From Microbacterium hydrocarbonoxydans (lineage in GTDB: Bacteria; Actinomycetota; Actinomycetes; Actinomycetales; Microbacteriaceae): a stretch of 64,000 nt of DNA. The stretch spans positions 1-64,000 of the forward strand of contig NZ_JYJB01000010.1 of the NCBI RefSeq assembly GCF_000956475.1. The letters run 5' to 3'. The notes beneath the pieces are model-generated. The model was not told where the DNA came from, searched no databases, and saw nothing but the letters and a program-made list of their open reading frames with translations. This document shows positions 1 to 11,006 of this stretch, in pieces; position 1 is the stretch's first letter, and each line of letters begins with the position of its first letter. A program made the translations under genes and the position numbers.

Positions 1-3
1 TTA

Positions 4-117
4 GGTCGGCCATAGCGTGAGGGAAACGCCCGGTCACATTCCGAACCCGGAAGCTAAGCCTCACAGCGCCGATGGTACTGCAGGGGGGACCCTGTGGGAG
101 AGTAGGACACCGCCGGA
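4..117 (+). rRNA. rrf: 5S ribosomal RNA
   Basis: The segment matches actinobacterial 5S rRNA: an opening GTCGGCCATAGC, a central CCGAACCCGGAAGCTAAG block that is nearly invariant in 5S, and a closing GGAGAGTAGGACACCGCCGGAC that pairs back to the 5' end. It lies at the left edge of the window, so it is probably the end of an rRNA operon whose 16S and 23S lie outside. A strong hairpin terminator follows at 130-161. The exact ends are uncertain by a few bases. Confidence 0.95.
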
Positions 118-129
118 CTTCTTTTAAGT

Positions 130-161
130 AAAATGGCCACCCAAAGCTGGGTGGCCATTTT
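130..161 (+). terminator. rRNA operon terminator
   Basis: A perfect 14-bp stem (AAAATGGCCACCCA pairing with TGGGTGGCCATTTT) closes a 4-base loop. The 3' arm ends in TTTT and is followed by a T-rich stretch. Its place just after 5S rRNA makes an intrinsic terminator the natural reading. Confidence 0.9.
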
Positions 162-186
162 GCGTTTACAGGGATAAGGAAGAACC

Positions 187-2031
187 ATGCCGGAAGAAGA
201 AGAACGCCGTCCGCGTCGCAACGACAGCGGCGGGCGAGGAGATCGATCTTCCGGAGGCCCTTCGCAGAACCGTAACAGTGCCCCTCGTCGTGAGGGTGGC
301 TACAACCGTGATGGTGGAGCGCCCCGTCGTGAGGGTGGCTACAACCGTGATGGTGGAGCGCCCCGTCGCGAGGGTGGCTACAGCCGTGATGCTGGCGCCC
401 CGCGTCGCGATGGCGGTGCCCCGCGTCGCGAAGGCGGTTACAACCGTGATGGTGGTGCGCCTCGTCGTGAAGGTGGCTACAACCGTGATGGTGGTGCGCC
501 TCGTCGCGAAGGTGGCTACAACCGCGATGGCGGTGCGCCTCGTCGTGAAGGCGGGTACAACCGCGATGGCGGTGCGCCTCGTCGTGAAGGTGGCTACAAC
601 CGCGATGGCGGTGCGCCTCGTCGTGAAGGTGGCTACAACCGCGATGGCGGTGCGCCTCGTCGCGAAGGTGGCTACAACCGCGATGGCGGTGCGCCTCGTC
701 GTGAAGGCGGGTACAACCGCGATGGCGGTGCCCCGCGTCGTGAAGGCGGGTACAACCGCGATGGCGGTGCCCCGCGTCGTGAAGGCGGGTACAACGGCGA
801 TGGCGGTGCCCCGCGTCGTGAAGGCGGGTACAACCGCGATGGCGGTGCCCCGCGTCGTGAAGGCGGGTACAACCGCGACGGCGGTGCCCCGCGTCGTGAA
901 GGCGGGTACAACCGCGACGGTGGTGCCCCGCGTCGTGAAGGCGGGTACAACCGCGACGGTGGTGCCCCGCGTCGCGAGGGCGGATACAACCGTGACGGTG
1001 GTGCCCCGCGTCGCGAAGGCGGATACAACCGTGACGGTGGGGATCGGCAGCGCAGCAATCGCTCGTTCCCGGAGCGGGGAGGCGTCGGGCGCGAGCGGTC
1101 GGCAGCCGTCGATCGGGACCGGCCCCGCCACAACGACCCCGTCGTTCCCGACGACGTCACGGCACGCGACCTGCATCCGTCTGCCCGCAATGAGCTGAAG
1201 ACGCTGAGCAAGGAGAACGCCGAGCGCGTCGCCCGCCACCTGGCGATGGCATCGCGACTGATCGACGAAGACCCGCAGCTCGCGCACGAGCACGCCCTCG
1301 CGGCCTCACGCAGCGCCGGCCGCATCGCAATCGTGCGCGAGACGCTCGGGATCACCGCCTACGCGACCGGTGACTTCGCACTCGCGCTCCGCGAGCTGCG
1401 CACCTACCGTCGCATCTCGGGCAAGGACGACCAGATCGCACTCATGGTCGACAGCGAACGCGGCATCGGTCGCCCCGACCGCGCGCTCGAGACCGGTCGC
1501 GCCGTCGACAAGTCCGCGCTCAGCACCCCAGTGCGCGTGGCGCTCGCGATCGCGATGTCCGGCGCGCGCCTCGATCAGGGCGATCTCGAACTCGCACTCG
1601 GCGAGCTCGAGATTCCGGAGCTCGACCCCGACCGCGCCTTCGAGTGGAGCCCCGCCCTGTTCGCCGCACGGGCCGCTGTGCTCGAAGACCTTGGTCGCAC
1701 TGATGAGGCGGAGTTCTGGGCGAAGCGTGCCGATGTTGCCGCTGAAGCGCTGGGAATCGACGAGGCAGGCGATGAGGAGATCTTCGTCGAGGACGGTCTG
1801 ATCGAGGACGACGAGTTCTCCGACGACGAGCCTGCCGAAACGATCGAGGACGCCGCATCCGACCCCGAGCCGATCGACGCGGATGATGACGACCACGTGC
1901 CGGCTGTCTCGGAGGAGGAGCCGGCGATGGAAGTCGCCGAAGAGACCGAGCTGTCTGTCGAAGACGAGGTGCGCGAGCTCCTCGGCGAGGATGAGGACGG
2001 CACCGCGGACGACTCCGACCAGAGCGTCTGA
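187..2031 (+). CDS. TPR-like protein with about nineteen 13-residue Arg/Gly repeats
   Basis: A 614-residue protein of unknown function. Residues about 35-285 are about 19 copies of a 13-residue unit (consensus [13 protein letters not shown]) encoded by 39-base DNA repeats. The unit is rich in Gly, Arg, Asn and Tyr, as in RGG-type RNA-binding, low-complexity regions. Residues about 320-510 are helical and resemble tetratricopeptide-like repeats, and the C-terminus is very acidic. Its place before the HAD phosphatase and tlyA is that of Rv1691 of M. tuberculosis, a TPR-like protein of unknown role. The ATG at 187 has an AAGGAAG ribosome site at 175-181. The stop overlaps the next start (TGATG). 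RNA or ribosome association is only an inference from the repeat composition. Confidence 0.8.
   Translation: MPEEEERRPRRNDSGGRGDRSSGGPSQNRNSAPRREGGYNRDGGAPRREGGYNRDGGAPRREGGYSRDAGAPRRDGGAPRREGGYNRDGGAPRREGGYNRDGGAPRREGGYNRDGGAPRREGGYNRDGGAPRREGGYNRDGGAPRREGGYNRDGGAPRREGGYNRDGGAPRREGGYNRDGGAPRREGGYNRDGGAPRREGGYNGDGGAPRREGGYNRDGGAPRREGGYNRDGGAPRREGGYNRDGGAPRREGGYNRDGGAPRREGGYNRDGGAPRREGGYNRDGGDRQRSNRSFPERGGVGRERSAAVDRDRPRHNDPVVPDDVTARDLHPSARNELKTLSKENAERVARHLAMASRLIDEDPQLAHEHALAASRSAGRIAIVRETLGITAYATGDFALALRELRTYRRISGKDDQIALMVDSERGIGRPDRALETGRAVDKSALSTPVRVALAIAMSGARLDQGDLELALGELEIPELDPDRAFEWSPALFAARAAVLEDLGRTDEAEFWAKRADVAAEALGIDEAGDEEIFVEDGLIEDDEFSDDEPAETIEDAASDPEPIDADDDDHVPAVSEEEPAMEVAEETELSVEDEVRELLGEDEDGTADDSDQSV
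292..1040 (+). repeat. 39-bp tandem repeat array, about 19 units
   Basis: In-frame 39-base tandem repeats inside the first gene. Copies differ mainly at third codon positions (GGT/GGC, CGT/CGC), so they are older duplications with silent drift. Runs of identical neighbouring copies show recent expansion. One unit is shortened (RDGGAPR near 403-426) and one carries NGDGG instead of NRDGG. Several other frames on both strands stay open across the array only because of the repeat. Confidence 0.9.
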
Positions 2032-3068
2032 TGGGTCTGTTCTCGAAGAAGCCGGCGCTGCGCACCCCGCTGGATGGCGTCGACACGGTCCTGGCCGACC
2101 TCGATGGCGTCGTGTACGCGGGTCCCGGTGCTCTGCCCTACGCGGTGGAGAGCCTGAACCGGGCCGCGGAGAGCGCCCGGCTCGGCTACATCACCAACAA
2201 CGCCTCGCGCACCGACGCTTCTGTCGCCGAGCATCTCACGAGTCTCGGCCTCACCGTGGCGGCATCCGACGTGGTGACCAGCCCACAGGCCGCGATGCGC
2301 CTGCTCAGCGAGATGGTTCCCGCGCCCGCGACGATCCTCGTCGTCGGGGGCGACGGCCTGATCGACGAACTGCAGAAAGCGGGCTACACGCCCACCCGCA
2401 GCGCGGAGGACTCCCCGGCTGCCGTCGTCCAGGGGTTCGCTCCCGAGGTCGCCTGGACGGATCTCGCCGAGGCCGCATTCGCGCTGAAGCTGCCCGAGGA
2501 AGAAGGCGGCATCCCATGGATCGCCACCAACACCGACTGGACGATTCCGCGTGAGCGCGGCGTCGCACCGGGCAACGGAACACTGGTGTCGGCTGTGCAC
2601 ACCGCGATCGGCCGCCTGGCGACCGTCGCAGGCAAGCCCGAGGTGCCCATCTTCGAAGAGGCCAAGGCGCGTTTCGATGCGAAGAACACGCTGTTCATCG
2701 GCGACCGGCTCGACACCGACATCCTCGGCGCCGTCCGCGCCGGCATCGGCTCGGCGCTCGTGCTGACCGGCATCGACCGGCCCAAGCACGTCCTCGCCGC
2801 TCCTGAGGGTTCGCGGCCGACATACATTCTCAGCGACCTGCGGGAGCTTCATCAGCCCTATCCGGCCGCAACGCAGAAGGATGACGTGCACTGGGTCAAC
2901 CAGGCGGCCGTCCGCGTGGTCGGCGGCGATGTCGAGATCATCGCCGAGGGCGACGCGCAGATCGACCTGCTCCGCGCCGGGGCCTCGGCGATCTGGGCCT
3001 CCGGTACCCCCGTGTTCGTGCTCAACGTCCCCGAGCGGCTGTACGACGATCCTTTCCACAGACCCTGA
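2031..3068 (+). CDS. HAD-IIA family phosphatase (glycerol-3-phosphate phosphatase-like)
   Basis: A 345-residue haloacid-dehalogenase hydrolase. The catalytic DLDG motif is at residues 23-26 (nucleophile Asp23, acid/base Asp25). The motif-IV GDRLDTD comes late in the core, and an IIA-type cap lies between. About 70 residues follow the HAD core, as in Rv1692, whose product is a D-glycerol-3-phosphate phosphatase in glycerophospholipid recycling. That substrate is inferred from the family and from the identical neighbourhood (TPR-like gene before, tlyA after). The start overlaps the previous stop by one base, so translation is probably coupled. Confidence 0.85.
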   Translation: MGLFSKKPALRTPLDGVDTVLADLDGVVYAGPGALPYAVESLNRAAESARLGYITNNASRTDASVAEHLTSLGLTVAASDVVTSPQAAMRLLSEMVPAPATILVVGGDGLIDELQKAGYTPTRSAEDSPAAVVQGFAPEVAWTDLAEAAFALKLPEEEGGIPWIATNTDWTIPRERGVAPGNGTLVSAVHTAIGRLATVAGKPEVPIFEEAKARFDAKNTLFIGDRLDTDILGAVRAGIGSALVLTGIDRPKHVLAAPEGSRPTYILSDLRELHQPYPAATQKDDVHWVNQAAVRVVGGDVEIIAEGDAQIDLLRAGASAIWASGTPVFVLNVPERLYDDPFHRP

Positions 3069-3113
3069 CGTGGCGACGGCGCAGGGTCGGCCGCCCCGCG
3101 TACAGTAGAAAGC

Positions 3114-3290
3114 GTGAGCGATGAGACGACGACTGCGCCGACCGATGGCCTGTGGAGCCGCCTGCGCCTGATCGAGGGGCAGCCCCTCGCAGATCGGGCC
3201 GCCGCCTATTCGGCTCTGCACGACGACCTCTCCCGGCGCCTCGAGAGCGGCGTGAAGCTCGAGCACCGCGAGGCCCCGGCAGCACGATGA
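3114..3290 (+). CDS. Small conserved-position protein upstream of tlyA
   Basis: A 58-residue ORF from GTG 3114, of unknown function. It has a short Thr-rich start, then a Trp-Ser-Arg-Leu segment and one amphipathic helix with RAAAYSALHDDLSRRL. It occupies the place of Rv1693, a similarly tiny gene between the phosphatase and tlyA. A TACAGT -10 box at 3101-3106 ends seven bases before the GTG, so the mRNA is probably leaderless and this ORF opens the tlyA-nadK-recN transcript. Its stop overlaps the tlyA ATG (ATGA). Confidence 0.75.
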   Translation: MSDETTTAPTDGLWSRLRLIEGQPLADRAAAYSALHDDLSRRLESGVKLEHREAPAAR

Positions 3291-4084
3291 CGCGCCTCGA
3301 CGCCGCCCTCGCCGCCCGAGGTCTCGCGCGCTCGCGCTCTCACGCGGCGACCCTGATCGCCGACGGGCTCGTCAGCGTCGACGGTCGACCCGTCATCAAG
3401 GCGTCGGCGCCTGTCGGCGACGATGCGGAGCTCACCGTCGCGGGAACCGACCACTACGTCGGTCGCGCCGCTCACAAGCTCATCGCCGCACTCGACGGCT
3501 TCGGCATCGCCGCCACCGACCGGCTCGCGCTAGACATGGGGGCATCCACCGGTGGTTTCACCCAGGTGCTGCGCGAACGCGGAGCCCGGAGCGTGCTCGC
3601 GGTCGATGTCGGACACGGCCAGCTCGCAGCTTCCGTCGCCGCCGACCCCGGCGTCGTCCTCGTCGAGGGGTACAACGTGCGGTACATGACGCCCGAGAAC
3701 CTCGCGGCGGCGACCGGAGAAGATGCGGCGCCCGACCTGGTCGTCGGCGATCTCTCGTTCATCTCGCTCGAACTGGTCCTGCCGGCCGTCGCCGCCGTGT
3801 CCGCGCCCGGCTCCGACATCGTCCTTCTCGTGAAGCCGCAGTTCGAGGTCGGCCGAACGGCCGTTCGCGGCGGACTCGTGACCGATCCGGCCACGAGAGC
3901 GGATGCCGTCGCCCGCACGGTGTGGAGCGCGTGGGACAACGGCCTCGGAATGCTCGGCATCCTGCCGTCGCCCATCCTCGGCACGCACGGCAACACCGAG
4001 TACCTCGTCCACCTCGCGCCCGGCCGCGGCAGCGATCCGTCAGAATGGTCAGACCGCATCAACGCACTGGCAGGGAGCCGATGA
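3287..4084 (+). CDS. tlyA: TlyA family rRNA 2'-O-methyltransferase
   Basis: 265 residues. An N-terminal S4 RNA-binding domain (about 1-60) leads through the RAAHKL linker (60-65) into a Rossmann methyltransferase with the SAM motif LDMGASTGGF at 82-91 and a GDLSFISL segment. TlyA methylates the 2'-hydroxyl of cytidines in 16S and 23S rRNA (C1409 and C1920 in mycobacteria), and its loss gives capreomycin resistance. I chose the ATG at 3287 because it overlaps the preceding stop and starts the S4 domain directly. A longer upstream reading would run through the small gene before it. The stop overlaps the nadK start by four bases. Confidence 0.93.
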   Translation: MTRLDAALAARGLARSRSHAATLIADGLVSVDGRPVIKASAPVGDDAELTVAGTDHYVGRAAHKLIAALDGFGIAATDRLALDMGASTGGFTQVLRERGARSVLAVDVGHGQLAASVAADPGVVLVEGYNVRYMTPENLAAATGEDAAPDLVVGDLSFISLELVLPAVAAVSAPGSDIVLLVKPQFEVGRTAVRGGLVTDPATRADAVARTVWSAWDNGLGMLGILPSPILGTHGNTEYLVHLAPGRGSDPSEWSDRINALAGSR

Positions 4085-5001
4085 ACGAGCGCAACATCCT
4101 GGTGGTGGCGCACGCCGGTCGCCCCGACACCGTCGATGCAGCACGCCGCGTGGTCGATGCGCTGCGCGCCGCGGGCGCGCGTCCGGTGCTCGCAGCCGAT
4201 GACCGTGCCGAGCTCGCCGACGTGGACGCGATGTTCGCCGACGTGGATGTGCTGGGGGAGACGGTCGACCAATCCGCGCTCGAGCTGGCGATCGTCCTCG
4301 GCGGCGACGGCACCATCCTCCGCGCCGCCGAGCTGGTGCGCGGGTGCGAGGCTCCGGTGCTCGGCATCAACATGGGCCATGTCGGCTTCCTCGCCGAGAT
4401 CGACCGCGACGACATGGACGCGGCGGTTCACCGGGTCATCGAGCGCGACTACGACGTCGAGGAGCGTCTCGCTCTGTCGGTGCGCGTCAAGGACAGCAGC
4501 GGAGCGGTGATCTTCGAGACCTGGGCGCTCAACGAGGCGACGGTCGAGAAAGCGAGCCGTGAGCGGATGATCGAGGTCGTCCTCGAGATCGACGGCCTGC
4601 CGCTGTCGAGCTTCGGCTGCGACGGCATGGTGGTGTCGACTCCGACCGGATCGACGGCGTACAACTTCTCTGCCGGCGGGCCCGTGATCTGGCCGAGCGT
4701 CGAGGCGATCGCCGTGGTGCCGCTGTCGGCGCACGCGCTGTTCGCGAAACCGCTCGTGGTGAGTCCGGATGCCGCAGTGGCGATCGAAATGCTCGAGGGG
4801 ACATCGGGAGCAGGCATCCTGTGGTGCGACGGTCGGCGATCGCATGATCTGCCGCCCGGCGCGCGTGTCGTCGTGCGCCGTTCGTCGCGACCGGTGCGGC
4901 TCGCCCGCCTGCATCAGGCGGAGTTCACCAACAGGCTGGTGCGCAAGTTCCAGCTCCCCGTCGCGGGGTGGCGGGGTCAGAGTGCGGGAGCGCAGTCATG
5001 A
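4081..5001 (+). CDS. nadK: NAD kinase
   Basis: 306 residues. It makes NADP from NAD and ATP (or polyphosphate) in the cytosol. The family hallmark GGDGT is at residues 74-78, followed by the NMGHVGFLAE segment and the ALNEATV motif that binds the nicotinamide ribose. A TPTGSTAYNFSAGGP block completes the conserved core. The ATG at 4081 overlaps the tlyA stop (ATGA). recN starts inside its last codons, so tlyA-nadK-recN form a tightly coupled operon, as in mycobacteria (ppnK, Rv1695). Confidence 0.95.
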   Translation: MNERNILVVAHAGRPDTVDAARRVVDALRAAGARPVLAADDRAELADVDAMFADVDVLGETVDQSALELAIVLGGDGTILRAAELVRGCEAPVLGINMGHVGFLAEIDRDDMDAAVHRVIERDYDVEERLALSVRVKDSSGAVIFETWALNEATVEKASRERMIEVVLEIDGLPLSSFGCDGMVVSTPTGSTAYNFSAGGPVIWPSVEAIAVVPLSAHALFAKPLVVSPDAAVAIEMLEGTSGAGILWCDGRRSHDLPPGARVVVRRSSRPVRLARLHQAEFTNRLVRKFQLPVAGWRGQSAGAQS

Positions 5002-6689
5002 TCGAAGAGATGCGGATGCAGGGGCTCGGCGTGATCGCCGACGCCGTGCTGCCGCTCGGCCCGGGATTCACCGCGATCACGGGTGAGACGGGCGCAGGCA
5101 AGACCATGGTCGTGACGGGGCTCGGCCTGCTGCTCGGTCAGCGTGCCGACTCTGGTGCCGTCCGCGCGGGCGCCGCACAGGCATCGGTGGCGGGCGTCTG
5201 GATCGTGCCCGAGCAGGGTGCGGTGGCCGACATCGTGACGGATGCCGGCGGCGAGCTCGAGCCGGCTGGCGGAGGCGCCGCAGAACTCTACGTATCCCGC
5301 ACGCTCAGCGCCGAGGGGCGCAGCCGTGCGAGCGTCGGCGGCCGCGCCGCGCCCGCCGGGGTGCTGTCGGCTCTCGCCGAGGAGCTCGTCGTCGTGCACG
5401 GGCAGTCGGAGCAGCTGCGGCTGAAGTCGGCGACGGCGCAGCGCGACGCGCTCGACCGCTTCGGCGGCGCCCCGATCGCCGCGGCTCTCGCGGCCTACAG
5501 CGAATCGTTCGCGCGCTGGCGCGCTCTGGACGCCGAGATCACCGACATCACCCAGAACCGCGACAGGCGAGCCGAAGAGGCTGCGCGGCTGCGCGAAGCC
5601 CTGGCGCTGATCGAGGCGACGGCCCCAGAGCCGGGGGAGGACGAAGAGCTCACGACTCGCGCGGAACGGCTCGCGAACGCCGAAGAGCTGAGGCTCGCGG
5701 CATCCGTCGCCCACGGCGCCCTCTCAAACGAAGAGGGCGAGCCCGACGTCTTGGCGCTGATCGGCGAAGCGCGCCGCGTTCTCGAGCGTGCATCCGACTC
5801 CGCTCTCACCGAGATCGCGCAGGCGCTGGCCGATGTCGGCTATCGGGTCGCCGACATCGCCGGCCAGCTGTCCGCATACCTCGCCGACCTCGACGAATCG
5901 GGGCCCCACGAGCTGGCTGCCGTCGAGGAGCGGCGCGCCGCTCTCGGCGTGCTGATCCGCGCGCACGGCTCTCTCGAGCAGGCCCTCGAGCTGTGGCAGA
6001 CGGGTTCTCTTCGGCTGGCCGAGCTCCATGACGACGACGACCGGCTCGGCCGTCTCGAAGCGGAACGCGACGCGGTGCGCGCAGAGCTCGACGAGCACGC
6101 CGCGGCGCTGACCGCAGCTCGATCGGACGCGGCGGCCCGCCTCGGAGCCGCGGTGAGCGCCGAGCTGCATGATCTGGCGATGCCGGATGCCCGGCTGGAG
6201 GTCTCCGTGACCCCGGGGGCGGAGAGCACGCACGGCCGCGACGACGTCGCAATCCTGCTGGCGCCGCACCCCGGAGCCGAGCCCCGCCCGGTGGGGAAGG
6301 GCGCGTCGGGCGGTGAGCTGTCGCGTGTGATGCTGGCGATCGAGGTCGTGATCGCCGGCACAGACCCGGTTCCCACGTTCGTCTTCGATGAAGTCGATGC
6401 CGGTATCGGCGGTGCCGCCGCGATCGAGGTCGGCCGGCGACTCGCCCGGCTCGCCGAGAACTCTCAAGTCATCGCCGTCACGCATCTCGCCCAGGTGGCG
6501 GCCTTCGCCGGCAACCACCTGTCGGTCGTGAAGGCCAATGACGGCGCGGTCACGGCGTCGAGCGTGCGGCGCCTGGAGGGCGCGGAGCGCGAGGCCGAGA
6601 TGGCACGGCTGCTGTCGGGCCTTGCCGATTCCGACGCCGCGATCACCCACGCCCGAGAACTTCTCAGCCTCGGCGCCCCCGCCGCCTGA
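4998..6689 (+). CDS. recN: DNA repair protein RecN
   Basis: 563 residues, an SMC-like ATPase for double-strand break repair. Walker A is GETGAGKT at 29-36. A long helical arm rich in Ala, Glu and Arg follows. The ABC-type signature [13 protein letters not shown] and Walker [14 protein letters not shown] come near the C-terminus. The ATG at 4998 overlaps the nadK stop by four bases and starts the ATPase fold directly. An earlier in-frame ATG at 4968 would only add ten residues lying inside nadK. Confidence 0.94.
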   Translation: MIEEMRMQGLGVIADAVLPLGPGFTAITGETGAGKTMVVTGLGLLLGQRADSGAVRAGAAQASVAGVWIVPEQGAVADIVTDAGGELEPAGGGAAELYVSRTLSAEGRSRASVGGRAAPAGVLSALAEELVVVHGQSEQLRLKSATAQRDALDRFGGAPIAAALAAYSESFARWRALDAEITDITQNRDRRAEEAARLREALALIEATAPEPGEDEELTTRAERLANAEELRLAASVAHGALSNEEGEPDVLALIGEARRVLERASDSALTEIAQALADVGYRVADIAGQLSAYLADLDESGPHELAAVEERRAALGVLIRAHGSLEQALELWQTGSLRLAELHDDDDRLGRLEAERDAVRAELDEHAAALTAARSDAAARLGAAVSAELHDLAMPDARLEVSVTPGAESTHGRDDVAILLAPHPGAEPRPVGKGASGGELSRVMLAIEVVIAGTDPVPTFVFDEVDAGIGGAAAIEVGRRLARLAENSQVIAVTHLAQVAAFAGNHLSVVKANDGAVTASSVRRLEGAEREAEMARLLSGLADSDAAITHARELLSLGAPAA

Positions 6690-6703
6690 TAGGATCGAAG
6701 CCC

Positions 6704-8387
<1,684 letters not shown>

Positions 8388-8395
<8 letters not shown>

Positions 8396-8978
8396 CGTGT
8401 CGACGGGCTCGGCGCGGCAGCTGCGCGACGAGCCCCTCACGCCCGAGGTGCTCCAGAGCGACCTCGCGTTCCATGGCCGGGTGTGGGACGTCGTCTCCGA
8501 CCGGGTCGCGTACGGCGAGGGCGAGATGGTCCGGCAGTACGTCAAGCACACCGGCGCCGTGGCGATCGTCGCGCTGGACGACCAGGATCGCGTCCTGCTG
8601 ATCCAGCAGTACCGGCATCCGATCCGTCACCGCGACTGGGAGCTTCCGGCGGGCCTTCTCGACATCGAGGGGGAGGAGCCGCTCCTCGCGGCGCAGCGTG
8701 AGCTCGCAGAGGAGGCGGACCTTGTGGCCGCGCACTGGGAGCCCCTGATCTCGTCGTGGACCACGCCTGGCGGCAACGATGAGCTGATCAGGATCTTCCT
8801 CGCGACGGGCGTCGAGCAGGCCTCTGCGGTGCACGATCGGGAAGACGAGGAGGCGGACATCCGCCTCGAGTGGGTGCCGCTGGCGGATGCCATCGACGCC
8901 GTGCTCGAGGGGCGGATGCGCAACGGCATCCTCGCGATCGGACTGCTCGCAGCCGCACGGCGTCGCCCGAAGGTCTGA
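8388..8978 (+). CDS. NUDIX hydrolase, ADP-ribose pyrophosphatase type
   Basis: 196 residues. The Nudix box has a glycine-rich LPAGLLD entry, then a GEE and the catalytic RELAEEADL. The protein matches the position and length of Rv1700, an ADP-ribose pyrophosphatase, so hydrolysis of ADP-ribose to AMP and ribose 5-phosphate is likely. The ATG at 8388 overlaps the end of pyrG by eight bases. The first residues (MTDVSTGSA) are encoded by a CGACGGGCTCGG word related to the repeat in rluB and may be an accreted N-terminal tail. Confidence 0.88.
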
Positions 8979-8980
8979 CG

Positions 8981-9883
8981 ATGCGGCTCGAGCGTGCGCT
9001 CGACGCATATCTGCGTCACGTCACGATCGAGCGCGGGCTCAGCGCGCACACCGTCTCGGCGTACCGTCGGGACCTCGACGGCTACGTGGAGTGGCTGGCT
9101 GCGGCAGGGATCGAGGACACGTCGGAGATCACGCAGGCGATCGTCGGTGGCTTCGTCGCCGAGCGGTCATCGGCGACGCCTTCGCCGGCGGCGACCAGTC
9201 TCGCCCGGCTGCAGTCGTCGGTGCGCGGCTGGCACCGCTTCCTCGTCCGTGAGGGCATCGAGCAGGACGATCCCACGGGGCGGCTGCGTCCCCCGAAGGC
9301 GCCCAGGCGGCTGCCGAAGGCACTGACGATCGACCAGGTCGGGCGTCTGCTCACGGCTCCCTCCGCCGACGACCCGATCGGAATCCGCGACCGTGCGCTG
9401 CTCGAGCTGCTGTACGCGACCGGTGCCCGCGTCTCGGAGGCGGTGGGTCTGGACGTCGACGACCTGGCGCACGGCGACGTCCTTCGGCTCCGCGGCAAGG
9501 GATCGAAAGAGCGCATCGTGCCGATCGGCTCCTACGCCAGGGACGCGATCGACGCCTACCTGACGCGCGTGCGGCCCGGGCTGGCGGCGAAGGGGCGGTC
9601 GTCTGCGCGGCTGTTCCTCGGTGCGCGCGGTGCTCCTCTGTCCAGGCAGAGCGCCTGGCTGGTGATCAGAGCCGCGGCCGAGACCGCGCAGATCACGGCT
9701 GAGATCTCGCCGCACACGCTGCGCCACTCGTTCGCCACGCATCTGCTGCAGGGCGGTGCGGATGTGCGTGTGGTGCAGGAGCTCCTCGGCCACGCCTCGG
9801 TCGCGACGACGCAGATCTACACGCATGTGTCTGTCGACGCGCTGCGGGACATCTACGCGACGTCTCATCCTCGCGCTGTATGA
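8981..9883 (+). CDS. xerD: Site-specific tyrosine recombinase XerD
   Basis: 300 residues, the usual Xer length. The N-terminal SAM-like core-binding domain spans about 1-100. The catalytic set is complete: Arg150 (ATGARVSE), Lys174, His245 and Arg248 (HTLRHSF), His271 (LLGHAS) and Tyr280 (TQIYTHV). XerD resolves chromosome dimers at dif together with XerC. The start ATG 8981 lies two bases after the NUDIX stop. Core synteny, not mobility, places it here, since Rv1701 xerD has the same neighbours. Confidence 0.93.
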   Translation: MRLERALDAYLRHVTIERGLSAHTVSAYRRDLDGYVEWLAAAGIEDTSEITQAIVGGFVAERSSATPSPAATSLARLQSSVRGWHRFLVREGIEQDDPTGRLRPPKAPRRLPKALTIDQVGRLLTAPSADDPIGIRDRALLELLYATGARVSEAVGLDVDDLAHGDVLRLRGKGSKERIVPIGSYARDAIDAYLTRVRPGLAAKGRSSARLFLGARGAPLSRQSAWLVIRAAAETAQITAEISPHTLRHSFATHLLQGGADVRVVQELLGHASVATTQIYTHVSVDALRDIYATSHPRAV

Positions 9884-9886
9884 AAT

Positions 9887-9904
9887 GTCCCCCGAAAGGG
9901 GGAC
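9887..9904 (+). terminator. Hairpin with GAAA tetraloop after xerD
   Basis: A perfect 7-bp stem GTCCCCC/GGGGGAC closes a GAAA loop, three bases after the xerD stop. There is no T-run, so it may be an RNA-stabilising or Rho-independent-like end of the conserved operon, as is common in high-GC bacteria. Confidence 0.5.
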
Positions 9905-9986
9905 GCGGGGTTTCGCAAAAGTCATTTATGCTTTCTCGGTATACACCCTCGGCCGCCGTCGGCCGGGCCGATGAAGGAGTAACGAC

Positions 9987-11003
9987 ATGCGTTCCACCGG
10001 TCCTCTTGCGGTCCTCGCCGCATCTGCGCTGGCGCTCACCCTTGCCGGATGCTCCGGGGGCGCGGGCGGTGAACTGACCTACGAGGATTCGCCGCTCAAC
10101 GAGTACCTGAGCGCCGCGTACGGGGGCGACCTCTCGCCGGAGGAGCAGCAGAAGCAGTTCGACGAGCAGCAGCGCAAGCAGGAAGACCTCATGGCTGAAT
10201 GCATGGCCAAGGAGGGCTTCGAGTACAAGCCGAACCTGCAGAACGGCTCCGTCGTGATGGCGGATGACGAGGATGCCGTCAAGTGGGAGCCCGACAAGAA
10301 GGATTGGGTCGAGAAGTACGGCTACGGCATCGTGAACAACCCCTACAACGCCGAGGGGGCGAGTACCCCGGGGGAGGAGTACGTCGACCCCAACCAGGAG
10401 TACCTCGACTCACTCTCGGAGTCGGAGCGCACCGCTTTCTACGAAACCGCGTACGGCGTACCTCCGGAAGAGGACGAGCTGAACGAGGACGGCAGCTACG
10501 AGTACAACTGGGAGGACTCGGGGTGCCAGGGCTGGGCCCAGCATGAGCTGCAGGGAGACGACCCGTGGCAGTCGGACGAATTCGCCGATCTCCGCGAGAA
10601 GATGACCGAGCTCTGGAGCACCTCGCAGGACGCGCCCGAATACAAGAAGCTCAACAGCAGATGGGCCGACTGCATGGCAGACGGCGGCGAGCCGGGCTTC
10701 ACTGCGCAGACCGAAGCACAGCAGTCGATCTCGGATGCCCAGAACAAGCTCTACGAGTCCGCATACGGCGATGGAACCACCGAGGTCGATCCGGCGACCG
10801 TCGAAGACCCCAGCAAGAGCCCTGAGATGAAGGAGCTCGGCGAGAAGGAGATCGCACTCGCCCTGGTCGATCTCGGATGCCGTGAGAAGACGAACTACAC
10901 CCAGGAGTCGCTGAAGATCCAGTTCGCTCTCGAGGAGAAGTTCATCAAGGACAACAAGGCCGACCTCGAGGCGTTCAAGGCCGCCGCCGAGCAGAGCAAC
11001 TGA
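9987..11003 (+). CDS. Lipoprotein of unknown function, first gene of an export module
   Basis: 338 residues. A lipoprotein signal peptide ends in the lipobox LAGC with Cys22 as the lipidation site. The mature part is highly acidic, rich in Glu, Tyr and Trp, and carries a few Cys residues (MAECMAKEGF, DSGCQGW, WADCMADGG, LGCREKTN) that could form disulfides outside the membrane. A GAAGGAG ribosome site precedes the ATG. It is followed after three bases by the adaptor gene, so it likely belongs to the same exporter as a surface-anchored partner. No specific family is recognised. Confidence 0.8.
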   Translation: MRSTGPLAVLAASALALTLAGCSGGAGGELTYEDSPLNEYLSAAYGGDLSPEEQQKQFDEQQRKQEDLMAECMAKEGFEYKPNLQNGSVVMADDEDAVKWEPDKKDWVEKYGYGIVNNPYNAEGASTPGEEYVDPNQEYLDSLSESERTAFYETAYGVPPEEDELNEDGSYEYNWEDSGCQGWAQHELQGDDPWQSDEFADLREKMTELWSTSQDAPEYKKLNSRWADCMADGGEPGFTAQTEAQQSISDAQNKLYESAYGDGTTEVDPATVEDPSKSPEMKELGEKEIALALVDLGCREKTNYTQESLKIQFALEEKFIKDNKADLEAFKAAAEQSN

Positions 11004-11006
11004 CGC

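Noticed and set aside
166..1355. Long open frames on the minus strand and in other plus frames over the repeat array
   Set aside because: They exist only because a 39-base repeat without stops is read in every frame. The products are monotonous repeats, and only the frame from 187 continues into a non-repeat protein with a ribosome site.
3152..3286. A longer tlyA start at 3152
   Set aside because: The added residues would read through the small upstream gene out of frame. The ATG at 3287 overlaps the previous stop and starts the S4 domain.
8981..9883. xerD as a mobile-element integrase
   Set aside because: Length, complete Xer motifs and mycobacterial synteny show the housekeeping recombinase. 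It also lies far from the tRNA-Pro island.
10079..10600. Coding frames on the minus strand of the lipoprotein gene
   Set aside because: They lack start signals, and the plus frame has a lipobox and ribosome site.
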